Shown piece by piece: positions 35,868 through 44,228 of a stretch of 64,000 nucleotides of DNA; position 1 is the stretch's first letter, and the number at the start of each line of letters is the position of its first letter. This DNA comes from Bog-756 sp963738545 (GTDB taxonomy: Bacteria > Actinomycetota > Acidimicrobiia > Acidimicrobiales > RAAP-2). The position numbers and the translations under genes were made by a program. Location of the stretch: positions 434,001 through 498,000 of the forward strand of contig CAVTXA010000008.1 in assembly GCA_963738545.1 (NCBI GenBank), in the 5' to 3' direction. A model generated the notes under the pieces. The model had not been told where the DNA came from, did not search any database, and saw only the letters and a list, made by a program, of their open reading frames with translations.

Positions 35868-36227
35868 TCACTTCGACTCCTTGGTGACCGCCCTCCGTCC
35901 TGGCATCGCTGTCGACCAGTTCGGATCCCATTCGGTCACCCAGTGAGCCAAGCCGACGACTTCGAGAGCCCGGCGTACAATTGGGTGCGGTCGGGTGAGC
36001 ATGAGTTCGGCGCCAGCCTCCTCCCTTCGGTTGTGGGCCTGGACCATGGCAGTGATGCCAGAGCTGTCCATGAACGCCAGTTCGGACAGGTCCACCACGA
36101 CCGTTGAACCCGGAAGGTCGACGAGCCAGTCCGCCAATCCCTCGGCACTGGCGATATCGAGCTCGCCTAGAAGCGAAACCACGTGGGTGTTGTCGATGCG
36201 GGTTTCGGCACGAAAGAATTCAGACAC
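35868..36227 (-). CDS. STAS-domain anti-sigma factor antagonist
   Basis: 119 residues. The STAS fold is clear: VVSLLGELDIASAEGLADWL, STVVVDLSELAFMDSSGITAMVQAHNR with the phosphorylatable Ser in DSSG, and ELMLTRPHPIVRRALEVVGL. SpoIIAA/RsbV-type proteins bind an anti-sigma kinase and free a sigma factor when dephosphorylated. No RsbW-like kinase is nearby. GTG at 36227 is chosen because GGGAGG lies 8 nt upstream. It sits in a stress-linked group with hsp20 and a MerR regulator. Confidence 0.88.
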   Translation of the reverse strand: MSEFFRAETRIDNTHVVSLLGELDIASAEGLADWLVDLPGSTVVVDLSELAFMDSSGITAMVQAHNRREEAGAELMLTRPHPIVRRALEVVGLAHWVTEWDPNWSTAMPGRRAVTKESK

Positions 36228-36384
36228 AGCTACGACCTCCCAGATGTCGAGCCGGGATCGGCTCTTCCACAACCTCCTCGATGACTACACTGCCTGCCGC
36301 AGAACTGAGGGTACAAGGGGCACGGTCTCCATCTGGAGCAGCCTCCGTACGAAAGGTCGGCCATGGGCAGTGGGCGGTCGAAGG

Positions 36385-36714
36385 CTACCCGTCAGCCTCA
36401 AGCTGTCGACGGAGTTCTTCGTTCACCGCCTGTAGCTCCAGGACCTTATGGATTCCAGCCAGATTCAAGCCGGCTTCGAGCAGACTTCCAATAGAGCGAA
36501 GCCGCTCCAAGTCTTCTTCGCTGTATCTGCGGGTTCCGCCTTCACTTCGAGCCGGGGTGAGCAGTCCCCGAGTCTCATAGAGGCGCAGATTCTGTGGCTC
36601 GCTCCCCACCAGATCAGCAGCCACCGAGATTCCGTATACCGCTCGGTTCGGATCAGGATTAGGTCGTCGCACCATTCTCGGATTCTCCGAATCTTGCTCG
36701 GAACCTGAAGTCAT
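36385..36714 (-). CDS. MerR-family regulator, HspR-like
   Basis: 109 residues. The winged helix reads YGISVAADLVGSEPQNLRLYE, TRGLLTPARSEGGTRRYSEEDLERL, followed by LLEAGLNLAGIHKVLELQAVNEELRRQL, which is the GVNLAGIxxxLEL segment typical of HspR. HspR represses chaperone genes through inverted repeats (HAIR). The nearby hsp20 is the obvious candidate target, but I find no convincing HAIR box. No ribosome site is seen; the AT-rich sequence just upstream (TATAGCAATATG) suggests a short or absent leader. Confidence 0.82.
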   Translation of the reverse strand: MTSGSEQDSENPRMVRRPNPDPNRAVYGISVAADLVGSEPQNLRLYETRGLLTPARSEGGTRRYSEEDLERLRSIGSLLEAGLNLAGIHKVLELQAVNEELRRQLEADG

Positions 36715-37324
36715 ATTGCTATAAAATCTCTATCGTTCAACATAGATGACGCGGCCGGCGAGAGCAAGAGGACAGAACGTTCGATCACCATAAGGACGAA
36801 CGATCCTGGTCCGGACCGATCCTTCCGGTAGATCGACCTCAGAGCTGACGACGTTCCGGTCACCTCGAGGCCGCCGAATACGTTCGGGCTGCTGTCAGGG
36901 CGGCGGTGTCGCCCGCTACCGACACGACGTGGCGGAGGCCCGGACGACTACCCCTTGCTCTGGCTGAGCACCGTGCAGTCCTCGGGATCGGACTTCGCTG
37001 TCGGTCGGGCCAGCCGGGCCAAGTCGCTGCCACGGTACTGCCTGATGTCGGTCCATTCGACGCCAGCTACGTGCAGCTGGAGGGTTTATGCCGCAGAACA
37101 CCGGGTAGTGATGGAGTGTTCGCAAAGTTCTCGTGGCTGTGCGGCGCTGTCCCGGACCCGAAAGGCCGCTCATGGCTCGCACCCGAAAACGCTCAGCTCA
37201 GCAACGATCGAACGTGGCCGATCGACGGAGGTCGACGCCCCGGAAGAAGCAGAATTGCAGCGCAGCATCTGCTGGAGATGGTCTGGGCCCGTTGTCCGGG
37301 GAGCGTACCGCACCGAGGATCGTG
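36715..37324. other. 610-bp region without a recognised gene
   Basis: Open frames cross it on the plus strand, one running from about 36850 into the glycosyltransferase gene in a different frame. None shows a known motif. The stretch 37172-37324 is in frame with the glycosyltransferase and could be a basic N-terminal extension (starting MARTRKRSAQQ). In related clusters a PIG-L deacetylase stands near here; no HPDD motif is present. Confidence 0.4.
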
Positions 37325-38092
37325 GTGTCCCCGAATCTCACTCGCTTCGGGGTCGTCGTTCCTGTACACAACGAGGAGCGTCTTGTTTCTGCAGCACTGG
37401 ACGCCCTCGATCGGGCCATCAGCTACGTCTCGGACAGCCGAGTCTCGGTTGGCATCGCAGTGGTCTTGGACACGTGCAGTGATCGAAGCAGCGACGTGGT
37501 CTCGGACTGGCGTACTCGCGCCGCTGATTTTCACGAAGCGCATCACATCGAGATCCTTGAGCTGCAAGCTGGCAACGTCGGTTCGGCTCGGAGCGCTGGA
37601 TGTCAGGCACTTCTTCGCCGGTGGTCCCATGCTGCGCCAGAGGAGATCTGGTTGGCCACCACCGATGCTGATTCGGAGGTGCCTCAGGACTGGATTGCGG
37701 CCCAACTTCGGATGCGAAGGCAAGGTGCCCAGGTTTGGGTAGGTGCCGTGAGCGTCTGTGACTGGTCGGACCGGACTCCGGGGACGGCCGAAGCATGGCG
37801 CAGCCAGTATGAGTCTGAGGTACTTCCAATCCATGGAGCCAACTTCGGGATCGATGCGACGACCTACCTGGAGGCCGGCGGTTTCGAGAGTTTGGCCACC
37901 GGGGAGGACCGGGACCTCTTCAGGAGGGCACTGGCTCTTGGCGCCGCCATTCGGCACGATCCACTCGTGCGTGTGGTGACCAGTGGCCGGCGCGATGGAC
38001 GCGCCCCCCGGGGGTTCGCCCACGCCTTGACATCAATCGAAGCCGTGATGCCTGTCCCGGAACTGGGCCAAGTGGAGCTGACTGCATCATGA
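37325..38092 (+). CDS. Family 2 glycosyltransferase (NodS-cluster type)
   Basis: About 255 residues. GT-A fold signatures: FGVVVPVHNEERLVSAALDAL, AVVLDTCSDRSSDV, GNVGSARSAGCQAL, the metal-binding WLATTDADSEVPQDW, and HGANFGIDATTYLEAGGFESLATGEDRDLF. This combination is that of glycosyltransferases encoded beside NodS-like methyltransferases and acyl-CoA-dehydrogenase-like proteins. GTG 37325 follows GAGGA by 5 nt and sits where similarity begins; ATG 37172 would add a 51-residue Arg-rich extension. A 47-codon ORF overlaps the stop by 4 nt. Confidence 0.8.
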   Translation: MSPNLTRFGVVVPVHNEERLVSAALDALDRAISYVSDSRVSVGIAVVLDTCSDRSSDVVSDWRTRAADFHEAHHIEILELQAGNVGSARSAGCQALLRRWSHAAPEEIWLATTDADSEVPQDWIAAQLRMRRQGAQVWVGAVSVCDWSDRTPGTAEAWRSQYESEVLPIHGANFGIDATTYLEAGGFESLATGEDRDLFRRALALGAAIRHDPLVRVVTSGRRDGRAPRGFAHALTSIEAVMPVPELGQVELTAS

Positions 38093-38232
38093 CGCGCGCC
38101 TCAGTTGGTCCGTCCAAGGAAACGAACGAGCCAGCCCCGCCCGATGACCCCCGGCATCCTTTGGCCGGCGCCGGAGAACCCGTGTCAGAGGAAGCGGCGA
38201 AAAACAACCGGGACCGGGAACCGCCAGCCTGA
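38089..38232 (+). CDS. Possible 47-residue polar protein overlapping the glycosyltransferase stop
   Basis: An ATGA overlap with the glycosyltransferase stop starts a 47-codon frame (MTRASVGPSKETNE...), rich in Pro, Glu, Lys and Arg and predicted disordered. The overlap is the usual mark of translational coupling, and the ferritin-like gene follows 55 bp later. No family is recognised and the frame could be fortuitous. Confidence 0.35.
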   Translation: MTRASVGPSKETNEPAPPDDPRHPLAGAGEPVSEEAAKNNRDREPPA

Positions 38233-38287
38233 CCAGGACTCGCACTTTGCGCCTGTGACGTACACCCAACCTGTGAAAGGACTCCCC

Positions 38288-38704
38288 ATGGATCAAGGAA
38301 AATTCACTGAACTCCTCAACGAAGATCTCAGTACCGAATACCAGTCGATCGTTCAGTACAACCTCCACATCTCAACGGTGACCGGCCCCGAGTTCGTGAG
38401 CACCATCGAAGAACTCACGAAGCACCTCTCCCAAGAGCTCAACCATGCCCGGGTGCTTGCCTCGCAAGTTGCCTTTCTCGGTGGTCAGCCCACGACCTTC
38501 GTTCGCAGCGTCCCCGAGACGACGGATTCCCGCGGGGCCCTGGAAGCCGATCTTCAGCTCGAGCAGGAGCAACTCGAGCGGTACCGAGAGCGGTTTACTC
38601 AGGCCACCGAGCTGGGTCTGGCGGATGTAGGTGAGGCACTCCGACCGCTGCTCGAACAGACCCAGGAACACGTGCAGGATCTCCTGACTGCCCTCGGCAA
38701 GTAG
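38288..38704 (+). CDS. Small ferritin-like protein
   Basis: 138 residues forming a four-helix bundle. Candidate di-iron ligands are in LLNEDLSTEYQSIVQYNLH (Glu, Glu, His), ELTKHLSQELNHARVLASQVAFLGGQP (E..H pair of the ExxH type) and the C-terminal LEQTQEHVQDLL helix. This is the bacterioferritin/Dps-like superfamily. Iron storage, rubrerythrin-like peroxide reduction and a cluster-specific oxidase are all possible. It lies 12 nt before the acyl-CoA-dehydrogenase-like gene, inside the glycosyltransferase-methyltransferase cluster. Confidence 0.75.
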   Translation: MDQGKFTELLNEDLSTEYQSIVQYNLHISTVTGPEFVSTIEELTKHLSQELNHARVLASQVAFLGGQPTTFVRSVPETTDSRGALEADLQLEQEQLERYRERFTQATELGLADVGEALRPLLEQTQEHVQDLLTALGK

Positions 38705-38716
38705 CGCCGGTCGGAC

Positions 38717-39709
38717 ATGCCAGTCCCTGAACCGGTCAACGACGGCCGTGCCTCGCCCAGGGTTGGACGGCGCTTCTTCGAGATCGTCTCATCGTTTGAC
38801 CGCCTTCCTCTCCCCGGGCACGGTGATACCTGGGAACGTTTCGAAATCTTCGCGTCGCTCGCTGAAGAGGATCTCTCGTTGGCCCGCCTGGGAGAGGGCC
38901 ATGCCGACGCACTGGCCATTCTCCAGGAATCCAGGCATCACCTCCGGCACCCTGGATCAAGCTACGGAGTGTGGGCAGCCCGAACCGGCCCGGGCGGGTT
39001 GACAGCGGCCCCGGTGCCGGGTGGTTGGAGGCTGACGGGACGCAAGGCGTTCTGTTCGGGGAGCGGTCTTCTCGACCGCGCCCTGGTCACGGCTGAGACC
39101 CCGGACGGGTATCGACTGTTCGACATCGCCACCGCCGACGCCGTGATCGACACGGCTCCGGATTCGTGGCCAGCCGTCGGTATGGCTGACTCGGTCAGCG
39201 AGACGCTGACGTTCGGTGGACCGGTGATTTCGGAGGAGGACGCCATAGGACCACCGGAGTTCTACACGGATCGACCCGGTTTCTGGTTTGGAGCGTGCGG
39301 CGTGGCGGCCTGCTGGTACGGCGGTGCACGTGGCCTGGTGGCTGCAGTGGTGGAAAGTCTCACCAGCGATCCGGGAGAGCTTGTCCTCATGGAGATCGGC
39401 AGGGCGGCTAGCAGGCTCCGAGCGATGCGGGATGCGCTTGGCAGCGTGGCAGAGGCCATCGACATCGATCCCGAGGACAAGCAGGGGCAGGCCCAAGCAA
39501 GGGCGCTGGCCGTCCGCCAGATCGTTCACGACTCATGCGTAAGCGTTCTCGAGCAGACGGCGGCGGCCGGTGGGGCCAGACCACTCTGCCACGATCCCGC
39601 CCAGGCCCGAAGAGCGGCAGACCTCTATGTGTATCTCGCGCAGCACCACGGAGGATCAGACGCGGCACGCCTCGGCCGTCTACTCGTCGAGGGCCAGAAG
39701 TGGGGCTGA
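38717..39709 (+). CDS. Acyl-CoA-dehydrogenase-like flavoprotein of the NodS cluster
   Basis: 330 residues, shorter than true acyl-CoA dehydrogenases (~380-400). It keeps the middle beta domain (YGVWAARTGPGGLTAAPVPGGWRLTGRKAFCSGSGLLDRALV) and the C-terminal helical part, but the EGTSEIQ catalytic block is absent; the C-terminus reads ADLYVYLAQHHGGSDAARLGRLL. Such reduced homologues occur with NodS-like methyltransferases and glycosyltransferases. A substrate cannot be given. Confidence 0.75.
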   Translation: MPVPEPVNDGRASPRVGRRFFEIVSSFDRLPLPGHGDTWERFEIFASLAEEDLSLARLGEGHADALAILQESRHHLRHPGSSYGVWAARTGPGGLTAAPVPGGWRLTGRKAFCSGSGLLDRALVTAETPDGYRLFDIATADAVIDTAPDSWPAVGMADSVSETLTFGGPVISEEDAIGPPEFYTDRPGFWFGACGVAACWYGGARGLVAAVVESLTSDPGELVLMEIGRAASRLRAMRDALGSVAEAIDIDPEDKQGQAQARALAVRQIVHDSCVSVLEQTAAAGGARPLCHDPAQARRAADLYVYLAQHHGGSDAARLGRLLVEGQKWG

Positions 39710-39847
39710 CCGTTGACCAAACCCATCTGAGTTTGCCCAGGGGAGGGTGGACCCCATCCGGAGGGCCGATGCTCTGCGGCTACTCCACTTTGATTGCCTA
39801 CGTCCAGTGAGGCCGATCGAGGTGTACGTCGCTAGGAGCACGACTTC

Positions 39848-40435
39848 GTGACGTCGATGCACAGGTCGTACTTCGACGAGATCTATGGATCGGACCCCGA
39901 CCCATGGCAGTTCGAGTCAAGCTGGTACGAGCAGAGGAAGTACGAGATCACCATGGCCGCACTCCCTGACCGTCGCTATCGGTCAGCATTCGAACCTGGC
40001 TGCTCCATAGGTGTGCTGAGCTCGCTGTTGGCGCAACGATGCGATCGACTCCTGGCCACGGACATCGTTCCGGACGTGGTCCAGCGTGCTCGAGATCGTT
40101 GTCGAGAGTCCCTCGGGACGCTGGTCGAGGTACGGGCCATTCCTGAAGAGTGGCCGAGCGGTCCCTTCGACTTGGTCGTGCTGAGCGAGATTGCCTACTA
40201 CTTCGATGTCAGCGGACTCAACGAGGTCATGGACAATGTCCTCGCTACGACCACTGCGGGGGCCACGGTGGTCGGGGTCCACTGGCGGGGCACAACGAAC
40301 TATCCGCTCACCGGCGACGAAGCTCACGCAGTGATGGCGTCCACGCCGGGGCTGGACCACAGGAGCCGCTACGTCGAGTCCGACTTCGTACTGGACATCT
40401 GGAACCGAGCACCTCGTTCCGTCGATACCCGGTAG
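39848..40435 (+). CDS. NodS-like SAM-dependent methyltransferase
   Basis: 195 residues. It begins SYFDEIYGSDPDPWQFESSWYEQRKYEITMAALP, the N-terminal signature of NodS-type N-methyltransferases; SAM motif I is the variant AFEPGCSIGVLSSLLAQRC, then LLATDIVPDVVQRARDRC, and FDLVVLSEIAYYFD (motif IV/post-I). GTG 39848 has AGGAG 9 nt upstream; ATG 39857 is an alternative. NodS methylates the amino sugar of a lipochitooligosaccharide. In this cluster type the sugar substrate is unknown. Confidence 0.85.
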   Translation: MTSMHRSYFDEIYGSDPDPWQFESSWYEQRKYEITMAALPDRRYRSAFEPGCSIGVLSSLLAQRCDRLLATDIVPDVVQRARDRCRESLGTLVEVRAIPEEWPSGPFDLVVLSEIAYYFDVSGLNEVMDNVLATTTAGATVVGVHWRGTTNYPLTGDEAHAVMASTPGLDHRSRYVESDFVLDIWNRAPRSVDTR

Positions 40436-40883
40436 TTAGGTTGGGTCATCGTCAATGAGACGCGTGGGGTGTGGCTCCATTTGCCGACGCCCGTCAGTGG
40501 CGACAACCGTTTCGTCGGTCCATCTGGCTCCTCCGGCCTAGACGATGAAACACGCGAATGGGCTCGAGCTATACCCACAGACTGGCTTTCCTGGTTGGAG
40601 CGAGCCCCGAATCTCTTGGAGCCTCCATCCAGTCATCGCCGATGTTGCCTGGGAATGCGACCTCCTGAGGAAGAAGAATGATGATGGCGTCAATGAGGAT
40701 GTCGGGGCTGAAGAAGTTCCTCAGGGATGGGGGGGATGCGCGCTTGGTGTCGAGCGAGGGTTGGCTGACCGGTTGTTGGCGTACGCATGAAAAGCAACCA
40801 CCGTCACGATGTCCTCGTGGCCCCCGGGAACGAGGGCTCGAGCTGCGGGGTGGCACGAGGCCACCCCGCAGCTCTCGACCAGG
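40436..40883. other. 448-bp gap ending in a strong hairpin
   Basis: Several 70-100-codon frames exist, none with a recognisable motif or ribosome site. The hairpin at 40840-40874 serves the convergent gene at 40884. Confidence 0.45.
40840..40874 (-). terminator. 15-bp perfect hairpin after the phosphodiesterase gene
   Basis: GAGCTGCGGGGTGGC (40840-40854) and GCCACCCCGCAGCTC (40860-40874) pair perfectly around ACGAG, 9 bp beyond the stop of the minus-strand gene at 40884. A terminator without T-run. Confidence 0.65.
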
Positions 40884-42680
40884 TCAATCCCCGTCGCTGA
40901 GTCCGGGTAGGACCTGTGTGCCCTCTCGCTGGACGGCCTGTAGCGAGTTCGGAGACAGTCCGAGAAGGCTCAAGATCGTGGGAGCGACCTGGGTCGTTTC
41001 CACTCCGCTGCTTGAGCGGCCGGGCCGGACGATGCCCGGCGCATAGACGACGAGGGGAACGTCCCGATCGCCCGGGTTGGCGCCGCCGTGTTCGGCGATC
41101 TTCGTACCGGTCGTATAGATCGTGCCAACCTGTGCGATCCCGAACACGTCCGGGTGGTGCGGGTCGGCGCTCGAGACCCCAAAGAACTGCGCCGACTGCT
41201 GTCCGGCGAAGATCTCCTGCAGGCCAGAATGCTGCACGGTGATCGTCTGGCCGGCATAGGTGACTGCCGGGGCGGAGTGTGTCCACAGGTAGTCCTTGAC
41301 GAAGTCGGTCGCCGCCTGCGAGCGGTCCGACAGCCACCACAAGAGCCCGTCGTCGTCAGCCTCTTGGACGACCAGCGTCGGGTTGCTGGGATGCTGAGCG
41401 GCCCAGGCGGCGTTGGCGCCGGCAATAATCGGCCCGTCGTCGATCCGCTGCAGCTGGTTGTTGTTCAGTGGCGACTGGCCGTGCTTGGCAGTCAGGATAA
41501 TCGCCGTCGAGTCGGCCATGCCGTCCGCCTGGATCGTGTCGGCCATGCGCTCCAGGGAGTTGTTGACATAGTCGAGTGCGCTCTGGAGTAGGGGACCCGG
41601 CACCTGTTGGCCGTCAACCGTGACGTACCCACCGGGCAGCGACGGGCCCTCGGTGTAGTGGCCGTGCGCATCGGGGCCGATCAGCACTGCCGGGGAGCTC
41701 TTCAGCTTCTCGGCCGTCGAGACTGTTTGGAAGTTCATCCCGTAGATCGCCGGCGTGCCCACCTTCGGTCCTGTGCCCGAGTGGTCGTAACCGTTGACCC
41801 AATTGATGACCGCCTGGACCTTGTACGAGTCGTACTGCTTGGTCGCGGCGTTGTCCGCCGTCCACGCGCCGTCGACCGGGTACGGGACACCGTTCGGCTC
41901 GACCGCCTGCGAGTCGATCTCGGGCCCGAAGAAGTCGTTGATGCTCGAGCCGCCGGAGCCCGGTCCGTTGTATGAGGTGTAGACCGCGTGCTTGTCGGAC
42001 CAGGCCGTCCGCATGCCGGCGTTGTGGATCACCTGGAAGATCGTGTTGACCCCCAGGAAGTCCCACGGCTGAATCGGTTGGCAGGTCTTCGGGTCGACTG
42101 GGTACGTCGCCGGGTTCAGACCCGACTGCGGGTGCGGGCTCAGGCCCATGATCAAGCCCGGGTTGGTGTCGAGGCCGCTCGGGTAGATCGAGCCACCCTC
42201 ATCGAACGAGGGGAAGGTGTTGCCGCTCCCGTTGTTCAGAAGGTCCGGGACGGCAGAAAGCGTGTCGTCCGGCGAGTCGTAGATCACGTCAGCGCCCGGG
42301 ACCGCCCCGGTGCAGTTGGTCGTCCCCGCCGGAAAGACGCCGTGGCTGTACTCGTCGTCGTAGTAGATGCCGAGGACCTTTGGGTCGGCGCCGGTCATCA
42401 GCCCCGTACCGGCCGGATCGGAGTCCGACGGGTCGGGGGTCTGTGCGTTGGTGTACTCAGCGCCGCCCGTGGCCAGCCGAGCGAGTTCCGAGTTGGGATG
42501 GTTGGCCACGTACCAGTCCAAATCTGACTGGTGCATGCCATCAACCGAGATCAGGAGCACGTGCTTGGTCTGATCGTGACCCGCAGCGAAGGCACTGGAG
42601 GACGGCGTTGCCAATGGCGCCCAGGTCACCAACGCCAACGCAGCAACGCCAGCCATCGCGAGCTTGGTTCTCGATTTCAT
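40884..42680 (-). CDS. Secreted alkaline-phosphatase-superfamily hydrolase (phosphodiesterase/nucleotide pyrophosphatase type)
   Basis: 598 residues. A Sec signal peptide (MKSRTKLAMAGVAALALV... cut near AFAAG) precedes the catalytic domain: VLLISVDGMHQSDLDW (metal Asp), the TPDPSDSDPAGTGLMTG nucleophile region, TAWSDKHAVY, ILTAKHGQSPLNNN (Asp/His site altered to AKHGQ), IAEHGGANPGDRDVPLVVYAPGI (metal His), and TTQVAPTILSLLGLSP. Metal-dependent phosphoester or sulfate ester hydrolysis outside the cell is expected. GGGATGGG precedes ATG. It stands alone between two gaps. Confidence 0.82.
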   Translation of the reverse strand: MKSRTKLAMAGVAALALVTWAPLATPSSSAFAAGHDQTKHVLLISVDGMHQSDLDWYVANHPNSELARLATGGAEYTNAQTPDPSDSDPAGTGLMTGADPKVLGIYYDDEYSHGVFPAGTTNCTGAVPGADVIYDSPDDTLSAVPDLLNNGSGNTFPSFDEGGSIYPSGLDTNPGLIMGLSPHPQSGLNPATYPVDPKTCQPIQPWDFLGVNTIFQVIHNAGMRTAWSDKHAVYTSYNGPGSGGSSINDFFGPEIDSQAVEPNGVPYPVDGAWTADNAATKQYDSYKVQAVINWVNGYDHSGTGPKVGTPAIYGMNFQTVSTAEKLKSSPAVLIGPDAHGHYTEGPSLPGGYVTVDGQQVPGPLLQSALDYVNNSLERMADTIQADGMADSTAIILTAKHGQSPLNNNQLQRIDDGPIIAGANAAWAAQHPSNPTLVVQEADDDGLLWWLSDRSQAATDFVKDYLWTHSAPAVTYAGQTITVQHSGLQEIFAGQQSAQFFGVSSADPHHPDVFGIAQVGTIYTTGTKIAEHGGANPGDRDVPLVVYAPGIVRPGRSSSGVETTQVAPTILSLLGLSPNSLQAVQREGTQVLPGLSDGD

Positions 42681-43070
42681 GATCCCATCCCTTCGTTACG
42701 CTTGATCCCCTCGCTCCATTCAAAAGTAACGAGCGAGTTCAAACAGTCCGTTACCAATCGGTGACATCCGTCTGCCTACCGGGTGAATTTCAGCGGAAGA
42801 CTGGATCGTGACAGCAGGGCTGAGCACGAGCGATCGGCACGTGTGCGCACCGCCACCCGGGAGGATGCCAATCCGGACAGACCGGTCAGATGGTCACGAC
42901 CTTGAAGAGACGTCCAAGATCGGGCGGCTGGTCATCGCCCGCGTCCACATCAATGAGCTGATGAACTCGGCCAGCATGGTGGCAGGCCATCGAGGACCTT
43001 CTCGAATGCAAGGTCGAAGCCGTGTTCGACGCTCAGAACTGTGCGGTCCGAGCAAGTAGCGACTTCGGGG
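42681..43070. other. 390-bp gap upstream of the phosphodiesterase gene
   Basis: No gene is supported; one 83-codon frame (42808-43059) lacks motifs and a ribosome site. Upstream of the hydrolase, GTTACC-AATC-GGTGAC (42751-42766 region) is an imperfect palindrome. Confidence 0.4.
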
Positions 43071-44165
43071 TCATTGCGGTGACAACCGGTCCGCTTCCGC
43101 CAGTGACTCCCTACGCTGACGCCGACCCGTGGCGATCATCACCGTGAACAGCACCGGAGGGGTCACCAGCCACAGTGCCATGCCGGCGAGCGCGGAGAGG
43201 CTTGGGCTACCAACAGAGGCCATGAAGACGGTGAAGAGGTCGATGCTGACGGCCCAGGCCAGCCACAGCCAACGACGCCCGGTCAGGATGGCCCCCACGA
43301 ACAGGACAATGGGGGTGGCCAGTCCGACCGTGAGCAGGGGCAGGTACCACGTCCAACGGATCCACAACCTTCCCGAGTTCCGGGGTGCGCCGGAGGCCGT
43401 TCGTCGGGGTGGGGCCTCCAGGACCCCGGTGGCCTCGCTAATCCAGGCGGCAGTGGCCCGGGCCTCGGCGAGCGGGGTGGCGTGCATCGAGCTCGGGACC
43501 TGTAGGGGCTGGTCCGGTGCCGTCGTGGTGGTCAGCCACAGGCCGGGGCGACCGTCGCACCCACCGGAGACGCCGTCGACCCACGTCCAGGCCACCCGCT
43601 TGGAACCGAACAGGGTCGTCCGGCGCAGTCCGACGCCGTCTGCCGTGGTTCCGGTCACCGAGAGGCGAGCCGCCGTCCCGAGGACGGTGACGGCCAAGAT
43701 GATCGCCCAGGCCGCCTGCGCGGATCGCCCGTGGTCGCTTCCGCCGAACCACACCGCCCACACCGCTAACAGCCCTGACGGGACGAGTAGCAGTGCCACC
43801 AGCGCGCCGATGAAGGCCCAGAAGCCTTGTGCCTGGTGGGCGCGACCGGTCACGGCCTCCACCACCAGTGGATCCGGAGCACCGTGCAGGGTGGGCGGCG
43901 GCGTCTCGGCGATTTGGGAGGACCACACCGGCCACGACGGGGCCGGGTCCGCAGCCTGCGGCTCTGGTGCGGGCCACCACGGCGTGGGTGTCGGCCACAC
44001 CTGACTCGGCGTCGGCCAGCTCGGAGTCGACCAGCAGACAGGCGCCGGCCACGGGGTGGGCGCCGGAGTGGGGGTGGGACGGAATCCGTCCCCGGGGTAC
44101 GGAACGTTGCTCCATGCCCACTCTGCCGTGTCGCCCGCCCCCACGTGTCCTCTGCACTCGCCCAC
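43071..44165 (-). CDS. Membrane protein with Pro-rich N-terminus and PH-like cytoplasmic segment
   Basis: 364 residues. The first ~90 are Pro/Trp-rich repeats (TPTPAPTPWPAP, WPTPTPWWPAPEP). Two hydrophobic helices (FIGALVALLLVPSGLLAVWAVW and AAWAIILAVTVLGTAARLSV) precede a beta-rich piece (GVGLRRTTLFGSKRVAWTWVDGVSGG, SSMHATPLAEARATAAWI) resembling bacterial PH domains, then three more helices near the C-terminus. GTG start with AAGGAGG 7 nt upstream. It lies directly behind a SARP-type repeat and follows the FHA/SARP gene by 63 bp, so it is probably a target of that regulator. Function unknown. Confidence 0.7.
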   Translation of the reverse strand: MGECRGHVGAGDTAEWAWSNVPYPGDGFRPTPTPAPTPWPAPVCWSTPSWPTPSQVWPTPTPWWPAPEPQAADPAPSWPVWSSQIAETPPPTLHGAPDPLVVEAVTGRAHQAQGFWAFIGALVALLLVPSGLLAVWAVWFGGSDHGRSAQAAWAIILAVTVLGTAARLSVTGTTADGVGLRRTTLFGSKRVAWTWVDGVSGGCDGRPGLWLTTTTAPDQPLQVPSSMHATPLAEARATAAWISEATGVLEAPPRRTASGAPRNSGRLWIRWTWYLPLLTVGLATPIVLFVGAILTGRRWLWLAWAVSIDLFTVFMASVGSPSLSALAGMALWLVTPPVLFTVMIATGRRQRRESLAEADRLSPQ

Positions 44166-44193
44166 TGTCCGCCTCCTTGTTGGCCTGCTGTGC

Positions 44194-44226
44194 AGGGTAC
44201 GGAGGTCCGGTAACGGGCCGGTAAAG
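44194..44226 (-). promoter_or_regulatory. SARP-type operator and promoter before the membrane-protein gene
   Basis: On the minus strand CTTTACC-GGCC-CGTTACC (44226-44209) is a direct repeat of two heptamers with a 4-nt spacer (11-bp period), the known geometry of SARP binding sites. TACCCT (44199-44194) follows 9 nt later as a -10 box. The same motif occurs upstream of glnX at 54215-54232. Confidence 0.65.
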
Positions 44227-44228
44227 CG

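Noticed and set aside
36715..36760. HAIR-like inverted repeat near the HspR-like gene
   Set aside because: Only short CTAT/ATAG arms could be found; it does not fit the known CTTGAGT-N7-ACTCAAG form, and no equal site lies before hsp20.
36906..37742. 278-codon plus-strand frame overlapping the glycosyltransferase
   Set aside because: No recognisable motif; the glycosyltransferase frame is clear over the shared part. A real gene in 36850-37130 cannot be excluded.
42700..42770. Possible Pho box before the secreted phosphodiesterase-type gene
   Set aside because: GTTCAAA, GTTACCA and GGTGACA do not fall at a regular 11-bp period, so the direct-repeat criterion fails.
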